64,000 bases of DNA from an uncultured Solobacterium sp. (GCA_905194705.1 CAJJTI010000001.1:62001-126000); one strand, 5' to 3'. Shown: positions 44,364-53,962, numbered from the stretch's first letter. Notes: generated from the sequence alone by a model not told the origin. Program-made: numbers and translations.

Positions 44364-44968
44364 TAAGCAGTATCGTAAAGTTGTTCAGTACTAACTTTGC
44401 CATTAATTCCTTTATCTCGCATTTCTTTAAATTCTTTCCATTTTTGACTGGAAACAAATTCAACCATAGAAACTTGTATAAGGTCTTTAGATTTAGCTCA
44501 TTCTAGTATCTCTAATATTTCACGATGCTTTTCAATACTATGTCCAATAGTAGAAGAATATCAGAAGTAGAATTCTGACATATTTAAGAATTTCTTTGCA
44601 ATATTTTTTAAACTAACTGTTTTCCCATTAAAGTATAAATTAGTTGGATAAGCTTCCTCTAATTCCATACCAAGTTCTCCAGAAAGCTTAAAATATTGTT
44701 TTATAAAATTCTGATTAAATTCAATTTCATCAGGATCATAGGTACTTGGATTATAATTTTTCCTGATTACTCCTTTCTCTTTTAGTGAATTGAATAATTC
44801 TCGCAATCTTTCTTTGCCGCCTCCTTCATATCACTTTCGAAAATAGTTCCTATTTAATTTAGGATCTCCATTTTCTGTTTGAGCAATAAATGTTAAATAA
44901 ACTAACAGTAACTCATCGGCTGTTAGTTTGTATTTAGCCATAATATTAAGAATCGTATCTAACTCCAT
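44363..44968 (-). CDS. Hypothetical protein upstream of the helicase, possible loader
   Basis: 201 aa with TGA = Trp (FRKWYEG, YFWYSST, LEWAKSK). Helical, with a winged-helix-like segment near residues 55-75 (RLRELFNSLKEKGVIRK). No certain family. Translational coupling to the DnaB-like gene suggests a replication role such as a helicase loader; this is inference. Confidence 0.7.
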
Positions 44969-45014
44969 ATAATACGATAAAAAATAAACAAACGTACTAC
45001 GTTAGATCTATTTA

Positions 45015-46238
45015 TTAAAATCTATGTTCTATATCTATTATGCCTTTTTTTGGTCTAGTAGAAATCTCCTTTCCACTTAACACTATATCTAATTGTGATT
45101 CATCAATAGTTATATACTGTTGGTTTGAATTAGAGTTATTATATCAGGTTTCTTCTATAGTTCCCTTAATAACTAGTGTAAACATTTCTGCGAGTTTACC
45201 TTGTTCGAATCGACAAATTCTTCCAATCCTCTGCGTAGTCCTTGTCTTTGAACTATCTCCACTTAATATAATTCCAACACTTAACCCTTTTATATCTACA
45301 CCTGCGTCGCAAGATTTTGAAGTACTTAATACACCTATAGTTTGTTGGTTAAAACTTTCTATAATGGTATTATTTTCCTTCTTTTTCTGTTTACTATGTA
45401 AAACATATCCTCGTTTCTTAAAATATTCTGCATCTTTAATAGTAGCTGAAAAAGTAATTGCTTTTTTATTACTTCTTGCATCTAATATCTTATCTGCTAT
45501 TTCAAATTTCTTAGGATGAGACATTACAAAAGACTTACGTTTTCTTAACATTCTCATTCAAGCTGCTGCAAATCCTTTAACTTGAGATTCACTTCATCCT
45601 GTTTTCTTTGCATATTTACTTGCAAAACCAGGACGACTAATACAATTCATTACTGTATTAAATTCAAAATTAAATATAGAAAATAGATTTTGAAATTTCT
45701 GATTTCATTCATGATATAGAGATAAGTCTACATCAATTAAAACTTTATAATTTCTATAATCAGATAATCAATTATTATCAACTGCTTCCTTTATATTTAT
45801 ACGATCACAAACATAAGTAAACTCAGATAATCGATCTTCTTTTCCATCTAATCTTTCAAATGTGGCAGTTAATCCTAAAAAATAACGATATTTTACAGCT
45901 TTAAACATATTGATGTTATTTTCACTACATGCGCAATGAATTTCATCAATTACAAATAAATCAACTGTATATTGATTTTTAACAATAGTATTAAATATCT
46001 CTACCTTACAGACAGAAAAGAGCTGGTTTTTAGCCAACTCTCTAAGTCATTGTTCTTTTAGAACCTCTGTAGGAACTCCAATTAATACAGATAGTTTAGG
46101 ATTTTTATTATATAGTGCCTTTATCAACATACAAGTCATATAGGTCTTACCAAATCCAGTTGCAGCAACAATCGTACCTATCCCATTACTATCTAATCAA
46201 CGTCTAATAGCAAGCTTTTGACGTTCCGTTCTGTTCAT
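45015..46238 (-). CDS. SF2 DNA helicase (DEAD/DEAH-like, UvsW-like)
   Basis: 407 aa with eight or so TGA = Trp codons (IRRWLDS, KEQWLRE, NNWLSDY, YHEWNQK, KTGWSES). Motif I AATGFGKTYM, motif II FVIDEIHCA, motif III GLTATFE, motif V CDAGVDIKG and motif VI TTQRIGRICR. T4 UvsW-like layout suggests branch migration or replication restart. A -7-like TATCTTTG directly precedes the ATG but lacks a -33 box. Confidence 0.87.
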
Positions 46239-46283
46239 CAAAGATACAAATTTTTATTTAAAAAATAAAATTTTTAGTACTAA

Positions 46284-47126
46284 TTAATTTCCTGCAGGAG
46301 GATTAATTTCAATGTTTCGAGCATCAGCAACTCGTTGAATATTAGACATTAATGTACTTCATTTATTTATATGATAATCGAGATCATTATCTAAAAGTAA
46401 TAAGATCTTATCTCTTAGTGTTTTCAGTGCAATTGTAGTTAAAGAAGAAATTTTTGGTAAAGAGCTAAGTTGAACTAAAGATCTAAATTCTGTAAAAGAT
46501 AACCCTGTAGGACTAACTCTTAATTTGATATCAGGATTTAAACACAATCGTTCCTTAATAACTTCCATTCTATTTCTTGCTTTGCCGTCTTTGCCAACTT
46601 CAGTTAGCTCAATTTTTTCCTCGTCCGTTAGCCAAATTCCTTGTGCTAAAATGAATTTATCAGTAATCATTTTCTTATTAAGAACGTCAAGTTTATCAAA
46701 ACAAGCATCCATAAGACGATTTACTGTTACTTTTTCAAAAATAGGAGGAACACCATTAAATATACTTGCTATTGAATCATTTAGTATATCTTTTTCAGAT
46801 GCTGCTCTTTGTTTATTAATATAATCTAAGATATCTTTCTTAGTTTTGATATCTATTTCGCATTCATGAAGAATGTATCTAACAAATAGTTCCGTATTAC
46901 ATGAATCTCAAGTTCGATGAATGTTTTCTCTAACTATAAACTTACCAGGATTCCAAGGACTAACGTTATATAACATCTCATAACAGTGCTTATATCATTT
47001 ACGTAAGTCCTCTACAGATGCATCAACAAGTTTAACATCATTCCCACTTTTGTCTCTCCATGTTAAGGAATCAATTGATTCTAACACGCTACGTAACTTC
47101 TCGCCAAATTCTGTCTCTTTACGCAT
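46284..47126 (-). CDS. Conserved-looking hypothetical protein
   Basis: 280 aa with TGA = Trp at three places (LRKWYKH, HRTWDSC, INKWSTL). Charged and helical, no catalytic motif I recognise. It lies between the UvsW-like helicase and a small gene, so a replication or repair role is possible. Confidence 0.7.
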
Positions 47127-47128
47127 AT

Positions 47129-47458
47129 TTAAAAATTAAATTCTTTTTGATTACATATATCTTTTTCTTTAATAAAACTTATAAAATAATTATTTGTATA
47201 TTTATAAATTTCAAAATCTTTTGAATCTTTGTTGTATCATTGTGTCTTTCCTCCTTCTACATATTGAAATTGAAGATAACCTATATCTCCAATTTCAAAA
47301 GTAGAAATATCTCAGTTTGGACATTTAACAACAGTAACATATTTAAGATCATCTGTTTCTATTCGATTCAGATCTTCTACTACAATAGCTGTATACTGAC
47401 CATCTTCAATAGCAACTATCTTACAATGTATTGTTATTGTCTGAGTAGTGTCGAACAA
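47129..47458 (-). CDS. Small beta-rich hypothetical protein
   Basis: 109 aa with two in-frame TGA codons (CPNWDIS, TQWYNKD). The start is TTG 47458 (no ATG in frame before the conserved body), overlapping the phosphoesterase by 38 nt. The beginning (CKIVAIEDGQYTAIVVED) looks like a small beta barrel. Function unknown. Confidence 0.65.
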
Positions 47459-48221
47459 TTTCGCCAATATTTAAAAGTTTAAACATTGTATTATTAATAG
47501 TCTGCATTTGGTTTTTATGAAAATGACCATAATACCAATGTGTTACTTCATTCTTATAATCCTCATATACTCGATCTAATACAGCTCGCTCATTGTCAAT
47601 ATCATTTAATAACTCAGAATCGTATGCTGCAAAGTCTTTTACAATTCCTCCTTTATCATTTGGATAACAAAAAGAAGGAGCGGAATGACTACAAATAATA
47701 TCAATGTGTTCTTCTACTTTTGGACGATATATTACTGGCTCATCAGGCCAATATGATTTAAGACAACTCAGTTCTGCAGTTTGATAGTCACAATTATGAT
47801 ATTTCATATATCTAACTATACTAACACTATCATTTTGCATACGAAACTGTCTATCAATACTAATACCTCCACCTATACATAAAACGTTTAAATTACAAAC
47901 ATTAATAATATCATAATCTGAAACACATTTTACGTATTTAGTATCAATTAGCCTTTGTTCAAAATAGGATGGATCATCATGATTACCTCTAACCCAAATA
48001 AATATGTCATTAAATTTCTTTAATGTCTTATGAAGTTGAGGAACTACACAATTAGCATAATGCATTAGACTTTCAAATCCAATACCAACATCTCCACAAA
48101 AAATAAAAACAGAGTCCTTAATTTTGTATTGTCGAATATAATAAGTAACTATATTTCATCCAGCATGAACATCGCCAACAAAGTATAAGTCTTTAATTGT
48201 ATCTGGAAGTTGAATTAACAT
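47421..48221 (-). CDS. Calcineurin-like metallophosphoesterase
   Basis: 266 aa with one TGA = Trp (HAGWNIV). Metal-binding motifs in order: GDVHAG (about 16-21), CGDVGIGF, VRGNHDD, ICSHSAP and GHFHKNQ, the full metallophosphoesterase signature. The substrate could be a nucleotide or nucleic acid; phage relatives are often annotated as serine/threonine phosphatases or nucleotidases. Intact. Confidence 0.88.
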
Positions 48222-48232
48222 AGATTTAACTA

Positions 48233-48808
48233 TTAATCAGTATCGCCTTTATAAGCGTTCATAATAGACTTCTCTTTCCGAAGCCAAGAACCTTCTGATT
48301 CTGCAATATCTAAAGCTGTACGACTAATAGATTCTTCCTCAACTTGCTCATTTACAAGCATACCTGTTACAGGATCATGACCATTAAGCCAGTTAAACGT
48401 TGCCCAATCACATTCAGCAGCAGCTTGATCAACTATTTCATAGATCATTTGAGTAGTTTCAATTTCAAGATCAACAGTCATCTTGAACGGATCAACCATA
48501 TCTACTATCTTCTTATCAAATTGATCAATAGTAGGATAAATATATTCTGCATCATTTTCATTTAGATATTTACGAATCCAACTATGATGCAAATACTCTT
48601 CATCAGCTCTTAATTTAAAATACTCTTCAAGAACCACAAATCCACGAACTCCAAAATAATTAGCAAAATTCATGTATATATTATGATTTTGTAATTCATG
48701 TTTAAGCTGTCGAAGTAATAACTCTTGAATTTCTTTACTTAATGTACATTCTCTCCTACTAATATCTTTAGGTCCAGTAGGATCTTTTGCAGTTTCTTTA
48801 ACTACCAT
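48233..48808 (-). CDS. Ferritin-like iron-storage protein
   Basis: 191 aa, four-helix ferritin pattern. Helix A LLLRQLKHELQNHNIYMNFA with Glu38; helix B EEYFKLRADEEYLHH with Glu71 and His74; then LEIETTQMIYEIVDQAAAE and NEQVEEES give the remaining ferroxidase ligands. The match to bacterial non-haem ferritin (Ftn) is close, with an extra N-terminal extension of about 20 residues. It would bind iron or protect DNA from Fenton chemistry during infection. Host-derived auxiliary gene; no TGA in frame. Confidence 0.87.
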   Translation of the reverse strand: MVVKETAKDPTGPKDISRRECTLSKEIQELLLRQLKHELQNHNIYMNFANYFGVRGFVVLEEYFKLRADEEYLHHSWIRKYLNENDAEYIYPTIDQFDKKIVDMVDPFKMTVDLEIETTQMIYEIVDQAAAECDWATFNWLNGHDPVTGMLVNEQVEEESISRTALDIAESEGSWLRKEKSIMNAYKGDTD

Positions 48809-48847
48809 AATTATAATGGTTAAAAATACAAAGCATTTCTGCTATCT

Positions 48848-49207
48848 CTAATAAATATGAATTTTATAACTAGTCTTATGAAAATTAAAATTAAATTGAT
48901 TTTCTAATAACCAATAAACATCAGAAGATATAAGAAACTCATGTTCGTTTACAACAAAACGAATATCAAAATTATCATCAGTAGTCAAGTATCGAACAAT
49001 ATCCTCTTCGTTAAAATAGATAATATTTATACCTCCAAATAAAATTCCTAATTCTTCTAGTTCTACTGTAATTTCTCCTGATTTAGAGAGATCTAATATA
49101 TTTAAATATCGGTCAACTTTTTCAGTAAGATTAATAGGATCTCCAAGTTCATGATCAATACAAGGATACCAATGATTTCCAATTTTTCTTAATTTAAAAC
49201 TTTTCAT
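48848..49207 (-). CDS. Hypothetical protein
   Basis: 119 aa, acidic, alternating hydrophobic segments (ITVELEELGILFGGINIIYF). It overlaps the RNase H gene by 14 nt. Function unknown. Confidence 0.7.
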   Translation of the reverse strand: MKSFKLRKIGNHWYPCIDHELGDPINLTEKVDRYLNILDLSKSGEITVELEELGILFGGINIIYFNEEDIVRYLTTDDNFDIRFVVNEHEFLISSDVYWLLENQFNFNFHKTSYKIHIY

Positions 49208-49634
49208 CTTCTGTTAATTCTAAACATTCTGCAGCATGTTGTGCATATAAATCTGCAAGTTCATTAAATTCATTGTTATTATGTCCTTTTACTCAGACAA
49301 ATGTAACTTTATGAAACTGAATTAACTTGTAGATTTCAGTTCATAAATCCATATTTTTCTTTGAATCGTCTTTTTCTTCGATTCATCTAGCCACATGGCC
49401 ATTATTTATACTACTAACTACATAGCTTGAATCAGAATAAATTTCAAGAACTTGAGGAGTTTTAAAATACTTTAAGGCTTCTAAAACTCCTTTTAGTTCT
49501 TGTCTATTATTAGTAGTATTTTTAAAACCTTGATAAAGAATTTTAATTACTTTTCCATCTTCAGTTATAACTGAAGAATATCCACCTTGATTTAATGTTG
49601 GTTTATAACTACCATCTGTATATACTCTAATCAT
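49194..49634 (-). CDS. rnhA: Ribonuclease HI
   Basis: 146 aa with three TGA = Trp codons (VARWIEE, MDLWTEI, TFVWVKG). Catalytic set: Asp in VYTDGS, Glu in NRQELKGVLEAL, Asp in EIYSDSSYV and Asp in NELADLYAQ; WVKGHNNN is the conserved handle-like His/Asn segment. Removes RNA primers from RNA-DNA hybrids. Normal family length. Confidence 0.92.
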
Positions 49635-49968
49635 GAGAATTTATATACTCTGTTACATGCTTATAGACTCATTCTAAAGTATAACAAAATACTTCTTCAT
49701 CGTTATCTGATCATCCTATTATCTCTTTTAAAGCAAATACAGCATGAGTACATTCATGTAAAGCAATATATGGATCGTTATTGGTTAATCCAATAACAAT
49801 TAATCCGTTAGGTAGTATACAAGTAATACCATCTGTTAGATTAGATTGGTACTCAAGATGCACAGAATACATATCTTCTAAATAAGATGTGATCTTACTT
49901 ATATCTTCATCCTGAATAACTAAAATATCTTTATCAAAAATTGGAATATTAACTTCTCACTTCTTCAA
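49627..49968 (-). CDS. Small HExxH metallopeptidase-like protein
   Basis: 113 aa with several TGA = Trp codons (KKWEVNI, IGWSDND, TLEWVYK). The proposed start is TTG 49968, overlapping the 60-aa gene. YIALHECTHAVFAL carries HExxH (HECTH), and a Glu follows downstream (DNDEEVFCYTLE). This pattern suits small ImmA/IrrE-like zinc peptidases, but the family is not certain. Confidence 0.72.
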
Positions 49969-50131
49969 TTTCTTCTATAATTTCACAATCGTCAAATTCA
50001 TAAGACCTAATTGTGCCATCAAAATAGGCATCGTGTTTAGCTAGTAAGTCTTCGAAATCTTTTAAGAAGTCTTGTTCTTTTTCCAAAGAAAGGGTTACCT
50101 TCCCTTTAAATGCTAGATCTAGGATTTTCAT
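49949..50131 (-). CDS. Small acidic hypothetical protein
   Basis: 60 aa starting MKILDLAFKGKVTLSL, very acidic at the end (DCEIIEEIEEVRS). I chose ATG 50131, which overlaps the upstream stop, rather than a longer frame running back through the neighbouring gene. Function unknown. Confidence 0.6.
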   Translation of the reverse strand: MKILDLAFKGKVTLSLEKEQDFLKDFEDLLAKHDAYFDGTIRSYEFDDCEIIEEIEEVRS

Positions 50132-50504
50132 CAGCAGCCTGCATATAACGGTTATACTTCCGATAAAGTAATTCCTCTTCTTTATTAGTACCAACCTCTA
50201 TAACCAAACGCCTAAAATCTGCAAAAGTTCCATCAAAATCTTTTACTTCAAAGAAAGGTTCAGTTTCTGCTCTCTTTTCAGCAATTTCTCGACCAATCTT
50301 TTTAACAAAAGGATCGGCAGGAACACATGTTGCAAGACCAAACTTAATAGTTTTAGCTTCCTCATCGTATATTGCAGCAATTGTATATCGCTCACTCATA
50401 CGAGTTTTTTGCTGAGGTACTGCTACAGTTTCTCGAATTGGCACAATTGCTACTTCAAGAAAGGAAAGAGGTCTAGTGTAATAAAATTTAACTACTTTAC
50501 TCAT
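50106..50504 (-). CDS. Hypothetical protein
   Basis: 132 aa, no Trp. Beta-rich beginning (FYYTRPLSFLEVAIVPI) with a helical, charged C terminus. It lies between methylglyoxal synthase and small genes. Function unknown. Confidence 0.7.
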   Translation of the reverse strand: MSKVVKFYYTRPLSFLEVAIVPIRETVAVPQQKTRMSERYTIAAIYDEEAKTIKFGLATCVPADPFVKKIGREIAEKRAETEPFFEVKDFDGTFADFRRLVIEVGTNKEEELLYRKYNRYMQAADENPRSSI

Positions 50505-50525
50505 ATCTTTTTATTTTTAAATTAT

Positions 50526-51011
50526 CTATAATTTTCTATTTAAATAAGAACTAAAATCTTGTTTAATAGGAACATAATCTTCATTTCCAAATAATGAGGA
50601 TGTAAGAATCATGTCCGCAGTAGTTCTATTTGTTGCAAAAGCAATATTGTATAATGATGCTAAACGAGTTAATGCAGATATATCAGTTTGATGCCCTTGA
50701 GTAATAAGATTATCACAAAAGAAAATTAATACATCAATTTGTCCTTGAGCAATCATAGCTCCTATCATTTGATCTCCTCCAAGTGGTCCTGAAAGAACAG
50801 GAGTTACAGCTAAATAAGTATTATAATAATCTCCTTTACCTGGCCAGTCTGGACTGATCTCATCAATATTAATCTCACTTAGTAACTTTGCGGTAGTTCC
50901 AGTAGCTATTAAATGATGTGGAAATAAAACTTGTTTATTGAACTTAACCCAGTCTACTAATTCTTGTTTTCTAGCATCGTGTGCAACTAATGCTATATTT
51001 AATTTTCTCAT
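50526..51011 (-). CDS. mgsA: Methylglyoxal synthase
   Basis: 161 aa. Family motifs are intact: NIALVAHDARKQELVDWV, LIATGTTAKLL, PVLSGPLGGDQMIGAMI (with the catalytic-loop GGDQ), DVLIFFCDN, HQTDISALTRLA and FATNRTTAD. Close in length to the E. coli enzyme (about 150 aa). It converts dihydroxyacetone phosphate to methylglyoxal plus phosphate. In a phage it would be an auxiliary metabolic gene. An alternative is a phosphate-sensing regulator built on the same fold. Confidence 0.92.
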   Translation of the reverse strand: MRKLNIALVAHDARKQELVDWVKFNKQVLFPHHLIATGTTAKLLSEINIDEISPDWPGKGDYYNTYLAVTPVLSGPLGGDQMIGAMIAQGQIDVLIFFCDNLITQGHQTDISALTRLASLYNIAFATNRTTADMILTSSLFGNEDYVPIKQDFSSYLNRKL

Positions 51012-51508
51012 TTACTAATAGTTTTTGAAGCTATTTCAGCTAAATCTTTAGTTAAAACCTTAACAATTATATCTTTTTTACCATATCTTTGATAGTAAGT
51101 ATATAATTCTTTAGTATTTTTAACTGCAGTATCTGTTACTTTCGAATTGATTAAATCAATTAACTTACGTCTTTTTACTAAAAGCCATTCTTTATCTGTC
51201 TCAAAAGCAATATAATCTGCTTTTCCGTATAACCAGCCTGGATTTCCTCTTACATTACTAATTTCAATCCAATGAATACTACTATCGGTATTAATATCTG
51301 ATCGATTACTCTTTTTTAAGCCCTTAACATCAAAAGAAAATGTTTTATTGTCTTTAGTTCAGAAAAGATCTATATGATCTTTAATATCTGTACTTCTATC
51401 AGAATGTGAAATGACCCCACCATTCCTAAGAACTAATAAATTAGCAAATTCTTGTTCTTTTTCAGCTCCTGCTTTTAAAAAAGATTGATGATTAAAACTA
51501 TTGCTCAT
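50999..51508 (-). CDS. PD-(D/E)XK-like nuclease
   Basis: 169 aa with two TGA = Trp (IDLFWTKD, ISKWEN). SFLKAGAEKEQEFANLL is the N-terminal helix with Glu; SDRSTDIKDHIDLFW and TFSFDVKGLKK supply D...DxK; ADYIAFETDKEWLLV continues the fold. The start ATG 51508 overlaps the upstream gene. A phage Holliday-junction or recombination nuclease is likely. Confidence 0.75.
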
Positions 51509-51758
51509 GACAAAATTTTTTAGCTGCTTCAATAGATTCAAAAATCTGATCTTCTCGAATAGATTTTTGTAAGCCATCTAAGCGATAATAAATACTCTGA
51601 GAATTAGGATGTTGATGAATCCGAATAGAAGTTACAGTAAAAGGATTCAAATTAGGTACACTTGCGTTTACAAAATCTCCATCTTTAAATTTTAACTTTG
51701 TTTTACAAAGATATACCTGCTGTCCTATTTCATATTTTGTGTTGACCGTAATTTGCAT
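51498..51758 (-). CDS. Small hypothetical protein
   Basis: 86 aa, beta-rich, no TGA in frame. The pattern IGQQVYLCKTK...TVTSIRIHQ...YYRLDGLQ resembles small phage SH3-like/DUF proteins with a barrel fold. Overlaps both neighbours. Confidence 0.66.
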   Translation of the reverse strand: MQITVNTKYEIGQQVYLCKTKLKFKDGDFVNASVPNLNPFTVTSIRIHQHPNSQSIYYRLDGLQKSIREDQIFESIEAAKKFCHEQ

Positions 51759-52012
51759 ATTCTTTGATCATATTTACGTATTTTACTTTTCTGTTTTCGA
51801 ATAAGTTTTTCTAGTTCAGTAATACTTTTAACTGAGTATTGCTCTAAATTGTCAGCTATTAAACTTACATATATATTGCGAGCCATATGATTATTTTTAT
51901 CAATATTCTTTATTACAGTAAGATAAGAATAAATATTAGTAGCTTCACCTTGCATTATTCTTAGCTCTTTTCTAGCTCTTCGAATTTTAATTGAAAGAGA
52001 TTTTTCAGACAT
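51725..52012 (-). CDS. Small basic coiled-coil-like protein
   Basis: 95 aa, strongly basic and helical (IKIRRARKELRIMQ, ELEKLIRKQKSKIRKYDQRI). No Trp. It is separated from the next gene upstream by 1 nt. Function unknown. Confidence 0.66.
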   Translation of the reverse strand: MSEKSLSIKIRRARKELRIMQGEATNIYSYLTVIKNIDKNNHMARNIYVSLIADNLEQYSVKSITELEKLIRKQKSKIRKYDQRICKLRSTQNMK

Positions 52013-52013
52013 T

Positions 52014-52178
52014 TTATAATATTTTTAAATATTCTTTAGAGATTTTTATATAACCATACTTAGTTTTAACTAGACAATTATCTGTAAATTCAATTATATT
52101 AACTCTTTGATTAACTTGAAATGCAATCATTCCATCATCATCAATATAATCTATTAATGCAATAGCTTTCTTTTTCAT
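52014..52178 (-). CDS. Small hypothetical protein
   Basis: 54 aa, MKKKAIALIDYIDDDG, beta-rich (IAFQVNQRVNIIEF), no Trp. Its ATG overlaps the upstream stop as TAATG. Function unknown. Confidence 0.62.
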   Translation of the reverse strand: MKKKAIALIDYIDDDGMIAFQVNQRVNIIEFTDNCLVKTKYGYIKISKEYLKIL

Positions 52179-52486
52179 TACTTTAGAAAAATTCTATATC
52201 TTAAAAGATTTAGCGCAGTATCTTTATCTACAATACGATCAAAGGTAAAATCAAAAATATTATGATCTTTTTGTAAATAAGTTATTCTTCGATTAGGATA
52301 TATAAAATAATATCCAACTGAATTATCCGTGCCCTCTTCAATAATAACTCTCTGACTATTACTCCAATAAGCTCCTACTCCAAATAAATCTTCCTGGAGT
52401 TTACCTTTTTCTTCTAAAGTTAATTTACAGATATCTATTACAAATAATATATTTAAAGAAACATCTCTTGGAAGTGCAGCTTTCAT
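52178..52486 (-). CDS. Hypothetical protein
   Basis: 102 aa, mixed alpha/beta, no known motif. The start follows the Rz-like gene stop by 2 nt. Function unknown. Confidence 0.66.
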   Translation of the reverse strand: MKAALPRDVSLNILFVIDICKLTLEEKGKLQEDLFGVGAYWSNSQRVIIEEGTDNSVGYYFIYPNRRITYLQKDHNIFDFTFDRIVDKDTALNLLRYRIFLK

Positions 52487-52487
52487 A

Positions 52488-53093
52488 TTAGTCTATAATT
52501 TCAACAAATCTTTGTTGTTTTGTTTTAACATAAGGGTTTTCATCAACTACTAAAACCTCTACTACAGTTTGTTTCTTAGTAAACCATCTAGGTAAAAACC
52601 ATTTACGAGGTTTAATAGGTTCTCGATGAGAACTTAAAGTAATAAACTTTTCATTTTCATACTCATTACTTAGAGCAATTGTACCAGGATATTGTAAGTG
52701 TAAACAGCTCTTATTCCAACGATCAATAATACATGTATCAAGAACAAAATTAGGATCTTTAAATACAGTATCTCTAAGAATTAAAGTATCTCTTTTAGAA
52801 TAATGTTCTAATTGATACTGTAAAGACTTAATTTTTTTATCTTTAATACCATTATCATTAGCTATTTTTTTCATAGCTAACATAAGTGAATCATTATAAT
52901 AATCTAATTGTTCAATAGTTAATTTAAATACTCGATTACTTTCTTTTAAACCAGAATTTTCTGCAGCATAAGCCTTTTCGTTATTAACTGAATTATCTAA
53001 TGCAATATTTAAATCATGAATTCTTTGTCCCATGAAAAATATTGTTAAACCTAAAACAGCTAATATCCCAATTTTTATTAAAATTGATTTCAT
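52488..53093 (-). CDS. Membrane-anchored coiled-coil protein, possible inner-membrane spanin
   Basis: 201 aa with an N-terminal membrane segment (KIGILAVLGLTIFFMG, about 7-22) followed by a long coiled coil (residues 25-95) and a polar C-terminal region. Topology matches Rz-type inner-membrane spanins and DUF6549-like phage proteins. The spanin role is inferred from topology; no outer-membrane partner with a lipobox was found nearby. Confidence 0.7.
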   Translation of the reverse strand: MKSILIKIGILAVLGLTIFFMGQRIHDLNIALDNSVNNEKAYAAENSGLKESNRVFKLTIEQLDYYNDSLMLAMKKIANDNGIKDKKIKSLQYQLEHYSKRDTLILRDTVFKDPNFVLDTCIIDRWNKSCLHLQYPGTIALSNEYENEKFITLSSHREPIKPRKWFLPRWFTKKQTVVEVLVVDENPYVKTKQQRFVEIID

Positions 53094-53094
53094 T

Positions 53095-53178
53095 TTACTT
53101 TTTATCTATAAAATATTCTATAATTGCCAAACTATCCAAAGCAACTAATGTTCCTAAAATTAATACTCCAATTACCAT
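53095..53178 (-). CDS. 27-aa membrane peptide
   Basis: MVIGVLILGTLVALDSLAII then EYFIDKK: one hydrophobic segment and a charged tail. Stop lies 1 nt before the Rz-like ATG. A holin-like or accessory lysis role is possible but unproven; a short ORF of this size can also arise by chance. Confidence 0.45.
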   Translation of the reverse strand: MVIGVLILGTLVALDSLAIIEYFIDKK

Positions 53179-53191
53179 AATATTCTTCGTT

Positions 53192-53227
53192 TTAAAAATA
53201 AAGGCACCTAGATTACTCTAGATGCCT
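53192..53227 (-). terminator. Intrinsic terminator after the 54-aa gene
   Basis: On the - strand AGGCATCTAG, loop AGTAAT, CTAGGTGCCT, then TTTATTTTT. A 10-bp stem including one G-U pair. It ends the tRNA-Trp/HNH unit before the spanin-like genes. Confidence 0.75.
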
Positions 53228-53390
53228 ATTGTATAACAATTCGATAAGTTTTATTAATATAATGAAGATTTCAAACTGTATAAGAGCCTGCTTCTGCCCA
53301 AGGCTTTCCTTGATAATACCTTCTTTTTAATCTATCAGAATACATTACAAAATATTGCTCATACTTTATCTTATAAGGACTATGTTGCAT
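53226..53390 (-). CDS. Small basic hypothetical protein
   Basis: 54 aa with one TGA = Trp (SYTVWNLHY) and TGG in GKPWAEAG. Tyr- and Lys-rich (KYEQYFVMYSDRLKRRYYQG). It starts 2 nt after the HNH stop and ends in the terminator stem. Function unknown. Confidence 0.65.
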
Positions 53391-53392
53391 TG

Positions 53393-53962
53393 TTATATCT
53401 TATTAACGGTATAACCATAATGTTCAAGTACTTTCTTACATAATTCTAAATATTCTTCTACTGTTAAATCAGATTTAGAATAATTAGCAATAGGAATTGT
53501 AATACCTAAATTTGACAAATCATTTGTTCCACCTTTAGAAACAGGAACTATATGATCAAAACAATAATTATCTTTTTCTAAATCTATAGGAGTACCTGTT
53601 AAATAGCACTTTGTTTTTGTACCAAATTTATTAATAATATCTAAAGTCTTAATTTTATTTAAACTCTTCATTCCTCTATTTTGAAAATGTTCAATATATC
53701 TCCTTAAACGTTTACGTCATGTTCTATTAGAGATTCTTCTACCTCCATGAGAGATTCTAGCACAAAAAGTACATAGTCTAGATTTAATTCTCCCCTTAAG
53801 TGTATTACGTCATAATGAAGTAGATTTTCGTTGTTTACTATTAGTTATATCATTACAATAATATCCAACAATACTTTTGCTACATCCAAGTATCTTAGCA
53901 ATTTCATTATAACTTTTATTATCACTTCTTAAAATAAGAATTTGTTCCTTTAACTTACTCAT
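53393..53962 (-). CDS. HNH homing endonuclease next to tRNA-Trp
   Basis: 189 aa with two TGA = Trp (TSLWRNT, NRTWRKR). The N-terminal helix-turn-helix reads SYNEIAKILGCSKSIVGYY. The C-terminal HNH is CYLTGTPIDLEKDNYCFDH, then IVPVSKGG and NLGITIPIANYSKSD. It starts 15 nt after the tRNA 3' end, so it is probably cotranscribed with the tRNA from the promoter at 54439-54470. Confidence 0.87.

Noticed and set aside
44984-45012. A short hairpin (AACGT-AGT-ACGTT then T-rich) as a terminator after the helicase
   Set aside because: The stem is only five AT/GC-mixed pairs; too weak to list as a feature.
45040-45519. A 159-aa ORF on the + strand
   Set aside because: It is antisense to the UvsW-like helicase, whose motifs are on the - strand; the reverse frame is a shadow.
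46238-46247. TATCTTTG directly before the ATG of the SF2 helicase as a promoter
   Set aside because: There is no TTG/TTTG 19-21 nt upstream, and a start site would fall inside the coding sequence.
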